Positions 14,215 to 22,158 of a DNA stretch of 24,344 nt are shown in pieces. The DNA comes from a bacterium (GTDB taxonomy: Bacteria > Oederibacteriota > CAKKQC01). Position 1 is the first letter of the stretch, and each line of letters begins with the position of its first letter. The DNA is taken from contig CAKKQC010000060.1 in the NCBI GenBank assembly GCA_919901855.1, forward strand, positions 92,002-116,345, written 5' to 3'. The notes beneath the pieces were generated by a model. The model had not been told where the DNA came from and did no database searches. It worked only from the letters and a program-made list of their open reading frames with translations. The position numbers and the translations under genes were made by a program.

Positions 14215-16159
14215 TACTCTCGTCACCGCATACTCGACCATCATCCTCGCGGGCCGGCCCAACGCGGGCAAGAGCGCGCTGTTCAACCGGCTCTCGGGAG
14301 CCTACGCGGCCGTATCCAACTACCCCGGCACGACCGTCGAGGTCGCGCGCGCGGAATGGGAGGGCCGCGAGGTCGTGGACACGCCGGGCATGCACGCCTT
14401 CCTCGCCCACACGGAAGAGGAACTCGTCTCCCGGCGCCTGATCATGGAGGTGCGGGGCGCGGTAATCGTCCACGTCGCGGACGCCCGCAACCTGGACGCC
14501 CACCTGCCGCTCACGCTGCAGTTGATGGAGTCCGGGTTCCCCGTGATCCTCGCGGCGAACATGGCGGACGAGGCGGCCGCCGCGGGACTCAAGGTGGATG
14601 CCGTCGCCCTCTCCGGGGAGCTCGGCATCCCCGTGATCCTGACCTCGGCCGTCAGCGGCGAGGGGATCGAGGCGCTCAAGGCAGCGCTCAGGAGCCCTCC
14701 CCCGCCGAGCCCGCGGGCGCCCGTGCGGTATCCCCCCGCGCTCGAGATCGCGGCGGCCGAGATCGCTGCCGTGCTCCCGGAGGGCCTCTCGATGGCCCCC
14801 CGGCTCGCCGCGCTCCTTCTCCTGGAGGGCGACCATGAACTGCTCGAACACGTCGCGGCCAGCTCTCCGGCCGCGGCCGCCGCGGTGCTGGCGGCGCGGG
14901 CGACCGCCCAGTCCCGGGTGCCGCAGCCGCTGTCGATCGCCTCCGCGGTCGCCCGGCATCGCACGGGCGCCGCACTGGCCGCCCGGGTCGTCGCCCGCCC
15001 GGCTGCGGGCGCGTCCCGCGGCCGGGACCGGTTTGGCGACCTGCTCATGCACCCCTTGTGGGGGGGACTGGCGGCGGTCGCCGTCCTGTATTTCGGCCTT
15101 TACGTGCTCGTCGGCAAGCTGGGCTCCGGCGTGCTCGTGAACTGGCTGGAGAACGACCTCTTCCTCAAGTGGTTGAACCCCGGCGCGGTCCGGCTGGCCG
15201 GCGCCGTGATCCCGTGGGAACCCGTGCGGGATCTCGTCACCGGCGAGTTCGGGATCTTCACGCTGGGCGTGCGCTACGCCGTCGCGATCATCCTGCCGCT
15301 CGTGACCATGTTCTTCCTCGTCTTCGCCCTCATCGAGGACAGCGGATACCTGCCGCGGCTCGCAATGCTCCTCGATGCGCTCTTCAAGCGAATCGGGCTG
15401 TCCGGCCGGGCGGTCATCCCCATGGTCCTCGGGTTCGGGTGCGACACGATGGCGACCCTGGTGACCCGTACGCTCTCGACCCGGCGGGAGCGGCTTATCG
15501 CCACCGTGCTGCTAGCGCTCGCGATCCCGTGCTCGGCCCAACTGGGCGTGATCCTCGGCCTCCTCGAGGGCCATGCCCAGGCGCTCGCGATCTGGTTCAC
15601 GGTCCTCGCGGGAGCCTTCCTGCTGGTGGGATGGTTGGGCGCCCTCGTGATCCCGGGCGAGGCCTCGATCTTCTTCATGGAGGTGCCGCCCCTGCGCTGG
15701 CCGCTGCCGGGCAACGTGTGGCGGAAGACCTCGGTCCGGGTGATCTGGTACATGCGCGAGGTCGTGCCCCTCTTCATCTACGTCAGCCTCGCCGCATGGG
15801 TCGCATCACGGATGGGTATCCTCGCGGTCATCACTTCGTGGGCCGCCGTGCCCCTGGGATGGATGGGACTGCCACCCGCCTCGGCTCCGGCCTTCGTGTT
15901 CGGGTTCATCCGCCGCGACTACGGCGCCGCCGGACTCTACGACCTGAACGCCCGCCACGGGTTGACCGTCATGCAGCTGGCGATTTCCTCGGTCGTGCTC
16001 ACGCTGTTCCTGCCGTGCATCGCCCAGTTCATGATGATGGGCCGCGAGCGGAGCTGGAAGATCGCGACCTGGATAACGGTCTTCGTCGGCTTCGCGGCTT
16101 TTGCCGCCGGGCTGGTCCTCGCCCGCGTCCTGCCGTTGCTGGGAGGTGCGTCATGGTGA
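14207..16159 (+). CDS. feoB: FeoB ferrous iron (or divalent metal) transporter
   Basis: This 650-aa protein has an N-terminal G-protein domain and a C-terminal membrane domain. GTPase motifs are G1 GRPNAGKS (16-23), G2 region NYPGTT, G3 DTPG (58-61) and G4 NMAD (118-121), where the usual lysine is methionine as in other FeoB proteins of NxxD type. A helical spacer follows. The membrane part carries both Gate repeats, with conserved cysteines in GFGC (C412) and IPCSAQ (C442), and a second LPCIAQ near the end. FeoB imports Fe2+ through the inner membrane. ATG 14207 is chosen over 14186 because the latter overlaps the predicted -10, while 14207 has a ribosome site 6 nt upstream. The gene overlaps the next by 7 nt. 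Regulation by the divergent DtxR-family protein is likely. Confidence 0.95.
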   Translation: MANTLVTAYSTIILAGRPNAGKSALFNRLSGAYAAVSNYPGTTVEVARAEWEGREVVDTPGMHAFLAHTEEELVSRRLIMEVRGAVIVHVADARNLDAHLPLTLQLMESGFPVILAANMADEAAAAGLKVDAVALSGELGIPVILTSAVSGEGIEALKAALRSPPPPSPRAPVRYPPALEIAAAEIAAVLPEGLSMAPRLAALLLLEGDHELLEHVAASSPAAAAAVLAARATAQSRVPQPLSIASAVARHRTGAALAARVVARPAAGASRGRDRFGDLLMHPLWGGLAAVAVLYFGLYVLVGKLGSGVLVNWLENDLFLKWLNPGAVRLAGAVIPWEPVRDLVTGEFGIFTLGVRYAVAIILPLVTMFFLVFALIEDSGYLPRLAMLLDALFKRIGLSGRAVIPMVLGFGCDTMATLVTRTLSTRRERLIATVLLALAIPCSAQLGVILGLLEGHAQALAIWFTVLAGAFLLVGWLGALVIPGEASIFFMEVPPLRWPLPGNVWRKTSVRVIWYMREVVPLFIYVSLAAWVASRMGILAVITSWAAVPLGWMGLPPASAPAFVFGFIRRDYGAAGLYDLNARHGLTVMQLAISSVVLTLFLPCIAQFMMMGRERSWKIATWITVFVGFAAFAAGLVLARVLPLLGGASW

Positions 16160-16566
16160 AATGCCCGCTGTGCGGATTCTCCTTTGAACTCGATAACGCG
16201 GAGGCGCTCTGCCGCCAGTGCGCGATGACGCGCGCGTGCCCCTGGGTCTGCTGCCCGAACTGCGGCTACTCGCTCTCGCCCGAGGGCGGGGAGCGGCGGA
16301 CGGGCGCCCCGGCGGCGTCGCCCCGTCTTTCCGGGCTCAAGGCCGGCCAGCGGGCCGTGATCGAGGATATCGACCCGGCGCTCAAGCCGGACCAGCTCAA
16401 GGTGCTGGCCGCCCTGGCGCTGCTGCCCGGGGTCGAGATCGTGCTGGTGCGCCGGTTCCCCTCGCTGCTCGTGCGCGCGGGCGAGAGGCAGATCGCCATG
16501 GACCGCGCCCTGGCCCGGGGCATCCTCGTCCGCCTGCCTCCGTCATCTCCCCCGTCGACCGGCTGA
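16153..16566 (+). CDS. Small cysteine-rich protein with FeoA domain
   Basis: This 137-aa protein starts at ATG 16153 with GGGAGGTG ribosome site, overlapping feoB by 7 nt. The first 40 residues hold eight cysteines at 4, 7, 20, 23, 29, 33, 34 and 37 (CPLC, CRQC, CPWVCCPNC), resembling paired zinc ribbons or a site for an iron-sulfur cluster. Residues about 58-128 form a FeoA/SH3-like domain (LSGLKAGQRAVIEDID, then ALLPGVEIVLVRRFPSLLVRAGERQIAMD). FeoA is a cytosolic partner thought to act on FeoB. FeoC, absent here, carries a cysteine-bound cluster in some bacteria, so this fusion might combine FeoA-like and metal- or oxygen-sensing roles. That is inference; I have an impression of similar cysteine-rich FeoA proteins in other phyla. 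Confidence 0.88.
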   Translation: MVKCPLCGFSFELDNAEALCRQCAMTRACPWVCCPNCGYSLSPEGGERRTGAPAASPRLSGLKAGQRAVIEDIDPALKPDQLKVLAALALLPGVEIVLVRRFPSLLVRAGERQIAMDRALARGILVRLPPSSPPSTG

Positions 16567-16579
16567 GTTCGCGCCCGGA

Positions 16580-17926
16580 CTACAGGACCGCGCGGGCGCG
16601 CCTTTCGAGGGGCACGAGCCGGGAGGCCACGTAGAGCTTGAGCCAGAGGTCCGGCACCAGCCCCCGGTGAGCCCGGATGAACTCCTCCCCGATCGCGTGT
16701 CCCTTCTTCAGGCCGCGGCGCAGATGGTCCGCGTAGCGGGCCTGCACGGCGGGGTTGACGCGTGACGGCTCGCCGTTCCGGTGCGCGGCCTTCTCCATCT
16801 CCTCCAGCGACCATGCGACGCCGTCCTTCTGCCACTTCGCCAGCCGCTCGGCCGCGCCGAAACACGCCCGCCACCGGCGCAGCTCACGCCCGCCACGGAT
16901 TCGGCGGAGAACGCCCTCCGCGGCCTTGACCGGATCTGCCGGCAGACGGCCGTCCCACATCGCGGCCGCCGAGATGACGAGCGTGTGCAGGCTGGTCTCG
17001 ATCGTCTCGCACGGCGCCTGGAACGTGTTGTACCGGCTCCACGCGGTCGCGACGAGCCCGGCCATCCGGTGCTTCCGGATCTGGGGAACCCAGCCGAGGT
17101 GGTTCGCGGACCGTTCCGCGACGTTGGGCACGTCCGCCCACGCCCCGTCCCCGCCCTTGTACGCCGACGCGGCCCAGGTCGTGACACCCGCGCGGCGGTA
17201 ATTCCGGAGGTGGGTCTCGTTCATCCATTCCTTCTTGCGCCCGACGGGAACCGACGAATACGCCCACGCCATGAGGTCCGACCGTTCGCCCATCCTCTTG
17301 AGCGCGGCCGCCGGCCACTTGCGCATCATGTCGTCCCACAGGATGGGGCGGACGCCCGCGACCCGGAGATGGTCGAGGATGGGCGTGACGTGGCTCAGGT
17401 AGAGCCCGTCGCGGCCGATCCGGCGCACCGCGCGCTTGCACGCGGGACACGAGCCCATGTGCCAGGCCTCGTCGCCGCCGAGGTGGAACCGGCGGATGGA
17501 CGGGCCGGAGAGGGCGAGTACGTCGTCAACGAGCTCGAGGACGAGCTTCGCGCTCCCGGGCTCCGAGGCGCAGAATTCGCTGACCTCGGCCGGGGTCTCC
17601 CGCAGCCCGCGGAACCTCGCCCGGCTGAGGACGTTCTCCGAGTGGCCGAAGCACTGGACGAGCGGCACGATCTCGATGCCCACATCGCGCGCGCGGTCGT
17701 GAAACCGCCTGATCACCTCGGGGGTATACGCGGTCTTCGACCGGAGCTCCGGGTAACGGCGCCACGGGAACGTGTCTTCCCACTCGGCCAGCACGAGGTC
17801 GAGCTTGAGCGCGGCGAACAGGTCCAGGAGCTCGAGCAGCCGGGCCGGGGTCGGCGGGATGCCCTTGAGGTCGAGGTGAACGCCGCGCCGGGGCACGGCC
17901 GGGGTCCTGCGGGAGAACATGGTCAT
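16580..17926 (-). CDS. GH20-type (hexosaminidase D-like) glycoside hydrolase
   Basis: This 448-aa protein begins almost directly with the catalytic barrel (GVHLDLKGIPPTPARLLELLDL). The acidic pair D152-E153 in HLGGDEAWHMG is the GH20 catalytic motif, where the aspartate positions the substrate acetamido group and the glutamate is the acid/base. Other family-like strands are IEIVPLVQCFGHSE and PILWDDMM. There is no N-terminal GH20b domain and no signal peptide, as in the cytosolic hexosaminidase D branch. The probable reaction is removal of terminal N-acetylglucosamine or N-acetylgalactosamine, perhaps in glycan or cell-wall recycling. ATG 17926 has an excellent AGGAGAT ribosome site (17932-17938), unlike the leaderless genes nearby. 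It is convergent with the feo operon, 13 bp between stops. Confidence 0.85.
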   Translation of the reverse strand: MTMFSRRTPAVPRRGVHLDLKGIPPTPARLLELLDLFAALKLDLVLAEWEDTFPWRRYPELRSKTAYTPEVIRRFHDRARDVGIEIVPLVQCFGHSENVLSRARFRGLRETPAEVSEFCASEPGSAKLVLELVDDVLALSGPSIRRFHLGGDEAWHMGSCPACKRAVRRIGRDGLYLSHVTPILDHLRVAGVRPILWDDMMRKWPAAALKRMGERSDLMAWAYSSVPVGRKKEWMNETHLRNYRRAGVTTWAASAYKGGDGAWADVPNVAERSANHLGWVPQIRKHRMAGLVATAWSRYNTFQAPCETIETSLHTLVISAAAMWDGRLPADPVKAAEGVLRRIRGGRELRRWRACFGAAERLAKWQKDGVAWSLEEMEKAAHRNGEPSRVNPAVQARYADHLRRGLKKGHAIGEEFIRAHRGLVPDLWLKLYVASRLVPLERRARAVL

Positions 17927-18057
17927 GGCGGATCTCCTTTCGTAGCCGGTGATGACGCCACTATCCTAGGGCATTCTCCCGGGTCGGGGCGATACGATCG
18001 GCATCCGCGATACGTCCGCTTCGGCGGCAAGGTCCGCCCGCGGCCCTCCTGAGATCC
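17927..18057. other. 131-bp intergenic region upstream of the GH20 gene
   Basis: This gap separates two minus-strand genes. It contains the AGGAGAT ribosome site of the GH20 gene (17932-17938), a possible -10 TAGGAT (17963-17968, minus) without a clear -35, two direct copies of GCGATACG (17989-17996 and 18007-18014), and a small CCGC-TTCG-GCGG hairpin (18016-18027). The hairpin has no T-run and I do not call it a terminator. Confidence 0.4.
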
Positions 18058-19422
18058 CTAAGGTCCCGGGTTCGCCCCCAGCCCCGCGTGCAGGGACCGG
18101 GGCTGGCGGACCCGCTGGGACTCGGGCGCGCACTCCTGGAAGACCGCGAAGTATCCCTGCCGGCCCCAGCCGAACGCCTCGCGCCGGTAGTCGAACTGCA
18201 CGCCCTTCCGCAGCACGCGTGAAACCGCTACCAGGCCCTTAAGCACGGCCGACTCGTCCTCGAAGACCGGGACGAAATTGAACGAGCGCGCCTTGAACTC
18301 GTCGGCGCTCCGGCACGCGACCAGGCGTCCCGGCCGGGCGACCTGGCACGAGATCGGGGAATGAATGTCCAGGATCATCATGTCCCGGATGCGCATCGTC
18401 CGCGCGAGCACCGCGGCCACCTGCGGCGGCAGGTTCATGGTCCACAGGTAGCCGAAGAACCCGTCCGAATGGACAAAGAGGTAGGACCGGGCGATCATGT
18501 CGTCGTACCGCGCGAAGTGCGGCGGGGACGCATCACGGCCGTATTCCCCGTTCTCGAGGACCATGTACTTGTTCTGGACGAACATGCGGATGCGGTCGCG
18601 CCGGGGCAGGTTGCGAAACGTGCCGAGCTTGAGGCTCCCGTCCTCGTAGAGCGCCGCGGTTGCCATCCCCCGCTCCGGCACCATGACCGGACGGAAGTCG
18701 AATCCGAACCCGCCGAATCCGCAGTCGTCGTTCCGGAACAGCGAGAAGTTGTCGTGCTTGATGAACGTTCCGTTCATGATCGCGAGCAGGCCCTCGGGAT
18801 ACTGGATCACCTTGTGGTCCGTCCGCCGGCCCTCCCGGATGTCGTCCGGGGTCGCCGCCAGCCACGGGTCCCCGATGGACTCGCCACCGTGGAAGGAGAG
18901 GTCGCCCGGATAGTAGACGAGCTGGGCCTTCTCGGGGTAGAAGCCGAGGAAGAAGACGATCGAGTGGCCGCGGATGTCGGTCTCGTTCTCGCGGATCTTC
19001 CGGATCTCGGCAGGCGTCAGGTACTTGAGGCGGCCGATCCCCCCGAAGTACTGGTTGAACCAGTCGCCGGACCCGCGGAGGTACTTGACGTTGAACGCCG
19101 TATAGACGGCGGCGGGACCCTGGCCCCAGTCCAGCGTCGACCATGGCGTGTACGGGAGGCGGTCGGTGTTGCCGGCCGCCTGCCGTTCCCAGTCGATATC
19201 GAAGTCAAAGGGCTTGGCCGCGGCCAGCGGACCCGAAGACGGGAACCGCACGCCCTGGAGGCAGCGGTAGAAGCCGATCCCGGCGGCCGCGTAGGCGCGG
19301 GCCCGGACCCAGCTCGGCGCCGGGTTCGCTGATTCCGGAGCCGCCTCCGGCAGGGGGGCCGCGGCGGCCCGGCAGGCGAACACGAAACCGAAGCAGAGGA
19401 TCGCGCGTGAGCGGGGGCGCAT
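18058..19422 (-). CDS. Exported protein of unknown function
   Basis: This 454-aa protein begins MRPRSRAILCFGFVFACRAAAAPL, a typical signal peptide with a basic start, hydrophobic core and Ala-rich cleavage region. The mature part is rich in aromatic residues and Gly/Asp (FDFDIDWERQAAGN, WFNQYFGGIGRLKYL, FNDD- and FGFDFRP-type segments), which hints at a carbohydrate-related or beta-rich envelope protein, but I recognise no catalytic motif or family. An in-frame ATG at 19485 would put 21 extra residues before the signal peptide and overlap the divergent gene, so it is rejected. A TATCAT box ends 6 nt before ATG 19422. The gene is divergent from the deacetylase-like gene with about 103 bp between starts, so they may respond together. 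Confidence 0.8.
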   Translation of the reverse strand: MRPRSRAILCFGFVFACRAAAAPLPEAAPESANPAPSWVRARAYAAAGIGFYRCLQGVRFPSSGPLAAAKPFDFDIDWERQAAGNTDRLPYTPWSTLDWGQGPAAVYTAFNVKYLRGSGDWFNQYFGGIGRLKYLTPAEIRKIRENETDIRGHSIVFFLGFYPEKAQLVYYPGDLSFHGGESIGDPWLAATPDDIREGRRTDHKVIQYPEGLLAIMNGTFIKHDNFSLFRNDDCGFGGFGFDFRPVMVPERGMATAALYEDGSLKLGTFRNLPRRDRIRMFVQNKYMVLENGEYGRDASPPHFARYDDMIARSYLFVHSDGFFGYLWTMNLPPQVAAVLARTMRIRDMMILDIHSPISCQVARPGRLVACRSADEFKARSFNFVPVFEDESAVLKGLVAVSRVLRKGVQFDYRREAFGWGRQGYFAVFQECAPESQRVRQPRSLHAGLGANPGP

Positions 19423-19428
19423 GCTCGC

Positions 19429-19434
19429 ATGATA
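19429..19434 (-). promoter_or_regulatory. -10 box for the exported protein gene (leaderless type)
   Basis: TATCAT on the minus strand, five of six matches, ends exactly 6 nt before ATG 19422. No -35 is visible at the standard distance. Confidence 0.5.
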
Positions 19435-19510
19435 GCGCGGGGCTGCCGGAATGGGCCACCGCCCGACGGCAATCATGGGCGGCATGATGGCATCCGGCGG
19501 CTCCAGGCCC

Positions 19511-19516
19511 TACAAT
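19511..19516 (+). promoter_or_regulatory. -10 box for the deacetylase-like gene
   Basis: TACAAT, five of six matches, ends 9 nt before ATG 19526, so the transcript would be leaderless or carry only about 3 nt. No -35 is clear. Confidence 0.45.
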
Positions 19517-19525
19517 GCCTCCACG

Positions 19526-20566
19526 ATGGCCGCCGCCGCGGGCGCTCCCCAGTACGTCATCCTCAAAATGGACGACCTCACTTCGTCATGGTGGCGTGAA
19601 TGGAAGACGCTTGCGGACCTCGTGAAGGCGGAGGACCTCCGGATCGGGTTCGGCATCTTCGCCGCCTCCCTGCTCGATCGCGACGCCGCCTACGATGCCT
19701 GGATCTCCGGGATCGCGCGGGACGACCGGTACGAGATCTGGTTCCATGGCTACACGGCGGAGGGACCGCACGGCGAGCCCGGCCGCGAACACCACGGCAC
19801 GCCGTACGAGTACCAGAAGAACTCGTTCGACCAGGCGCGGGAGGTGGTCCTGACCCGGTGCGACCGGATCCTCCGGACCTTCGGCGAGCACTGGCACGGC
19901 GGCGACGCCACGACCGTCAGGATCTTCAACGAGGACCCGTACTACCGGGTCTGGCTGTGCGCGCCCACGGAGGGCCATGGCGCCTCCATCGATCCCGACC
20001 GGAGGTTCCCCTCCAACGGCGTCGCGATGGAGGTCCCCGACCCCGCGAACTGGCAGCCCGGCTACGTCAACTTCGCCGAGTTTCGGCGGGAGTACGCGGG
20101 CCACGAGGCCGATCCGTACCTCATCCTCCAGGGCCACCCGTGGTCCTGGACGGACACGTCGAAGAAGCCCGACCGGACCGGGGCGGTGCTCGACCGCTGG
20201 GCCGAGTTCCGGAAGATCGTGGCCTTCCTGCGGGAACGTGGAGCCGTATTCGTCACGCCGTACGAGTACTACCGGATCGCCCGGGGAATCGGAAAGGACT
20301 CAGCCCCACCCGCGGCTCCCGCGGGCCTCGCGGCGGCGAGGGAAGCCGGCGCCCTGATCCTCCGCTGGCAGCCTGCCGACGATTCCGGCATAGACTGCTT
20401 CAAGATCTACCGCGACGGGCAGCCCGTCGGACTCTCGATCACGTCCGAGTGGCGCTTCGCGGGCGGCCTCCGGGGATCCCAGCGTGGGTCATATTCCGTG
20501 GTCGCCGTCGGCAAGTCGGACGCGTGCTCTCCGCCGAGCACCCCGGTCGAAGTCCTGCCGCGTTGA
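19526..20566 (+). CDS. Polysaccharide deacetylase-like protein with C-terminal FN3-like domain
   Basis: This 346-aa protein opens with a strand ending in two aspartates (YVILKMDDL) and later has EIWFHGYTAEG, an arrangement like the Asp and His metal ligands of NodB-fold carbohydrate esterases. HPWSWTD and VFVTPYEYYRIA fit late strands of that fold. Residues about 255-346 look like a fibronectin type III module (PAAPAGLAAAREAGALILRW, then CFKIYRDGQPVG). The family call is moderate, because the full HxxxH motif is not obvious. No signal peptide is seen from ATG 19526, nor from the alternative in-frame ATG 19451, which is odd for an FN3-bearing enzyme. It ends 11 bp from the stop of the convergent TMTC-like gene. 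Substrate unknown. Confidence 0.65.
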   Translation: MAAAAGAPQYVILKMDDLTSSWWREWKTLADLVKAEDLRIGFGIFAASLLDRDAAYDAWISGIARDDRYEIWFHGYTAEGPHGEPGREHHGTPYEYQKNSFDQAREVVLTRCDRILRTFGEHWHGGDATTVRIFNEDPYYRVWLCAPTEGHGASIDPDRRFPSNGVAMEVPDPANWQPGYVNFAEFRREYAGHEADPYLILQGHPWSWTDTSKKPDRTGAVLDRWAEFRKIVAFLRERGAVFVTPYEYYRIARGIGKDSAPPAAPAGLAAAREAGALILRWQPADDSGIDCFKIYRDGQPVGLSITSEWRFAGGLRGSQRGSYSVVAVGKSDACSPPSTPVEVLPR

Positions 20567-20577
20567 CGCGGCGCCAG

Positions 20578-22158
20578 CTAGGGAGCCATTCCGAGCAGGC
20601 GGTGCAGGAGACGCAGTGAGTGATACGCCGGGTCCTGGCGCGCGAGCTCGAGGACGAGCGGCCGGGCCTCGCGGCGGCGGCCCAGCCCGGTCAGGAAGAC
20701 GGCCAGGTTCGAGATCGCGGGCTTGTTGCCGGGATCGAGCCGGATCGCCTCACGATAAGCGCGGATGACCCGTTCGGGATCGGCGTGCGTGACCCGGAGC
20801 GCGTTGCCGAGGTTGTAGAAGATGTCCGGGTGGCCGGGGTAGATCGCGGCCGCCGCCTCGAGCTCCGGAACCGCGCGCTCGTTCTCCCCCATCTTGACGA
20901 GTAGGGTGCCGTAGTTGAACCGGGCCCGGACGCTCGCGGGGGCCGAGGCGGCCTGGGCCCGGAAGAGGACCAGCTCGTCGTGCCATGTCCGGTTCCGCGC
21001 GAGCGTGAGCTCGCCGAACGCCACGAGCAGGGCCGCGAAGGCCACGGCCACCAGCCGCCCGAACGACATGTAGAGCCGCCACGCTCCGTACGCGACGAGC
21101 AGGCACCAGGCGATCGAAGGCGCGTAAAGATGACGCTCGGCCGTGACGCCGATGGTCACGAGGACGTTGCTCGTCACGGCGAAGAAAACGGGATATCCGA
21201 TGAGGGCGAAGGTGACGACCGGGTGCGTGCGACGGACCGCCCACCCGGCGGCAACGGCTGCCGACCCGAGCGCCAGCGCGCCCAGGACATATCCATTCGC
21301 GATTGTCGTGATAACGGGGAACACGTTGAACGAGTAGTCCGACGAAAGCCCGACGGGCACGATCAGGAGCATGAGGTAGTGCAGGTGAATCCGGGTAGTG
21401 GTCAGGACCCGTTGGACGGCGGACAGCGCCACGAGGGGGTTGTCCATGAACGGCGTGACTTGCTGTTCCGGGTGGTCCTTGAGCACCCACCACCAGCACC
21501 CGAGCCAGAACGCCGCGACCGCGCCGTAAGTCACGTAGACGGCGCCGCGCGAGCGCGGCTCATCGCGGGGGAAGAGCCAGTCCATCACGGGCGCCATCGC
21601 GAGGAAGGTGATGCCCGATTCCTTTCCCCACATGGCCGCGAGCGCCGCCAGCGCGCACGCCCAAGCAGGCCGCCGGTCCCGGTGCAGGAGCAGGAAGAGG
21701 AGGCCGAACAGCGCGGCCAGGATTTCCGATCTATTCACTACCGCGGTCACGGCCTCGGTATGGACCGGATGGACGGCGAAGAGCAGGGAGGCACCCAGTC
21801 CGGTCCATCCCCCCAGCCCGAGCCGCAGACACATGGCGTAGAGCACGATGCACGTGGCCGCGTGGAGGATCACGTTCAGCAGGTGGAACCCGAACGGCGA
21901 ATCGCCCGGCAGGCCGGCCAACTCGTTGATGCCGAAGTTCCAGCCGAAGCTCCAGACCGTGAGGGGACGGTACGCGAGCCCGATGACGGCCTGCTGGCCG
22001 ATCCGGTACGGTCCGGTGAAGATCGCCCAGACGTCCCCGGGGTGCTCGACGAGCCGGTTCCCCGGGATCACCTGGAGATCGTCGTAGACGAGCCCGTTCG
22101 GCAGCGCGGTCAGGTAGACGGCGAATGCCGCCAGCGCGACGAGGCCCCAGTGGTTCAC
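20578..22158 (-). CDS. TMTC-like polytopic membrane protein with C-terminal TPR repeats
   Basis: This 526-aa protein starts at GTG 22158 within a GTGA overlap with the upstream epimerase. The first about 390 residues contain many hydrophobic helices, with features of the TMTC/DUF1736 glycosyltransferase-C-like group: YLTALPNGLVYDD near the start (the acidic pair after helix 1 is a hallmark), HLLNVILHAATCIVLY, and HPVHTEAVTAVVNRSEILAALF. The last about 110 residues are TPR repeats (ARFNYGTLLVKMGENERAVPELEAA, DIFYNLGNALR, AYREAIRLDPGNKPAISNLAVFL), placed outside the membrane. Animal TMTCs are O-mannosyltransferases; bacterial members are largely uncharacterised. It probably transfers a lipid-linked sugar to a periplasmic acceptor, an inference supported by two sugar-metabolism genes upstream in the same operon. 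Confidence 0.85.
   Translation of the reverse strand: MNHWGLVALAAFAVYLTALPNGLVYDDLQVIPGNRLVEHPGDVWAIFTGPYRIGQQAVIGLAYRPLTVWSFGWNFGINELAGLPGDSPFGFHLLNVILHAATCIVLYAMCLRLGLGGWTGLGASLLFAVHPVHTEAVTAVVNRSEILAALFGLLFLLLHRDRRPAWACALAALAAMWGKESGITFLAMAPVMDWLFPRDEPRSRGAVYVTYGAVAAFWLGCWWWVLKDHPEQQVTPFMDNPLVALSAVQRVLTTTRIHLHYLMLLIVPVGLSSDYSFNVFPVITTIANGYVLGALALGSAAVAAGWAVRRTHPVVTFALIGYPVFFAVTSNVLVTIGVTAERHLYAPSIAWCLLVAYGAWRLYMSFGRLVAVAFAALLVAFGELTLARNRTWHDELVLFRAQAASAPASVRARFNYGTLLVKMGENERAVPELEAAAAIYPGHPDIFYNLGNALRVTHADPERVIRAYREAIRLDPGNKPAISNLAVFLTGLGRRREARPLVLELARQDPAYHSLRLLHRLLGMAP

Noticed and set aside
17989-18014. Direct repeat GCGATACG, two copies
   Set aside because: Eight bases twice in a short gap is too little to claim an operator or attachment site; recorded only as part of the intergenic description.
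18016-18027. CCGC-TTCG-GCGG hairpin as a terminator
   Set aside because: The stem is only four pairs and no T-run follows on either strand.
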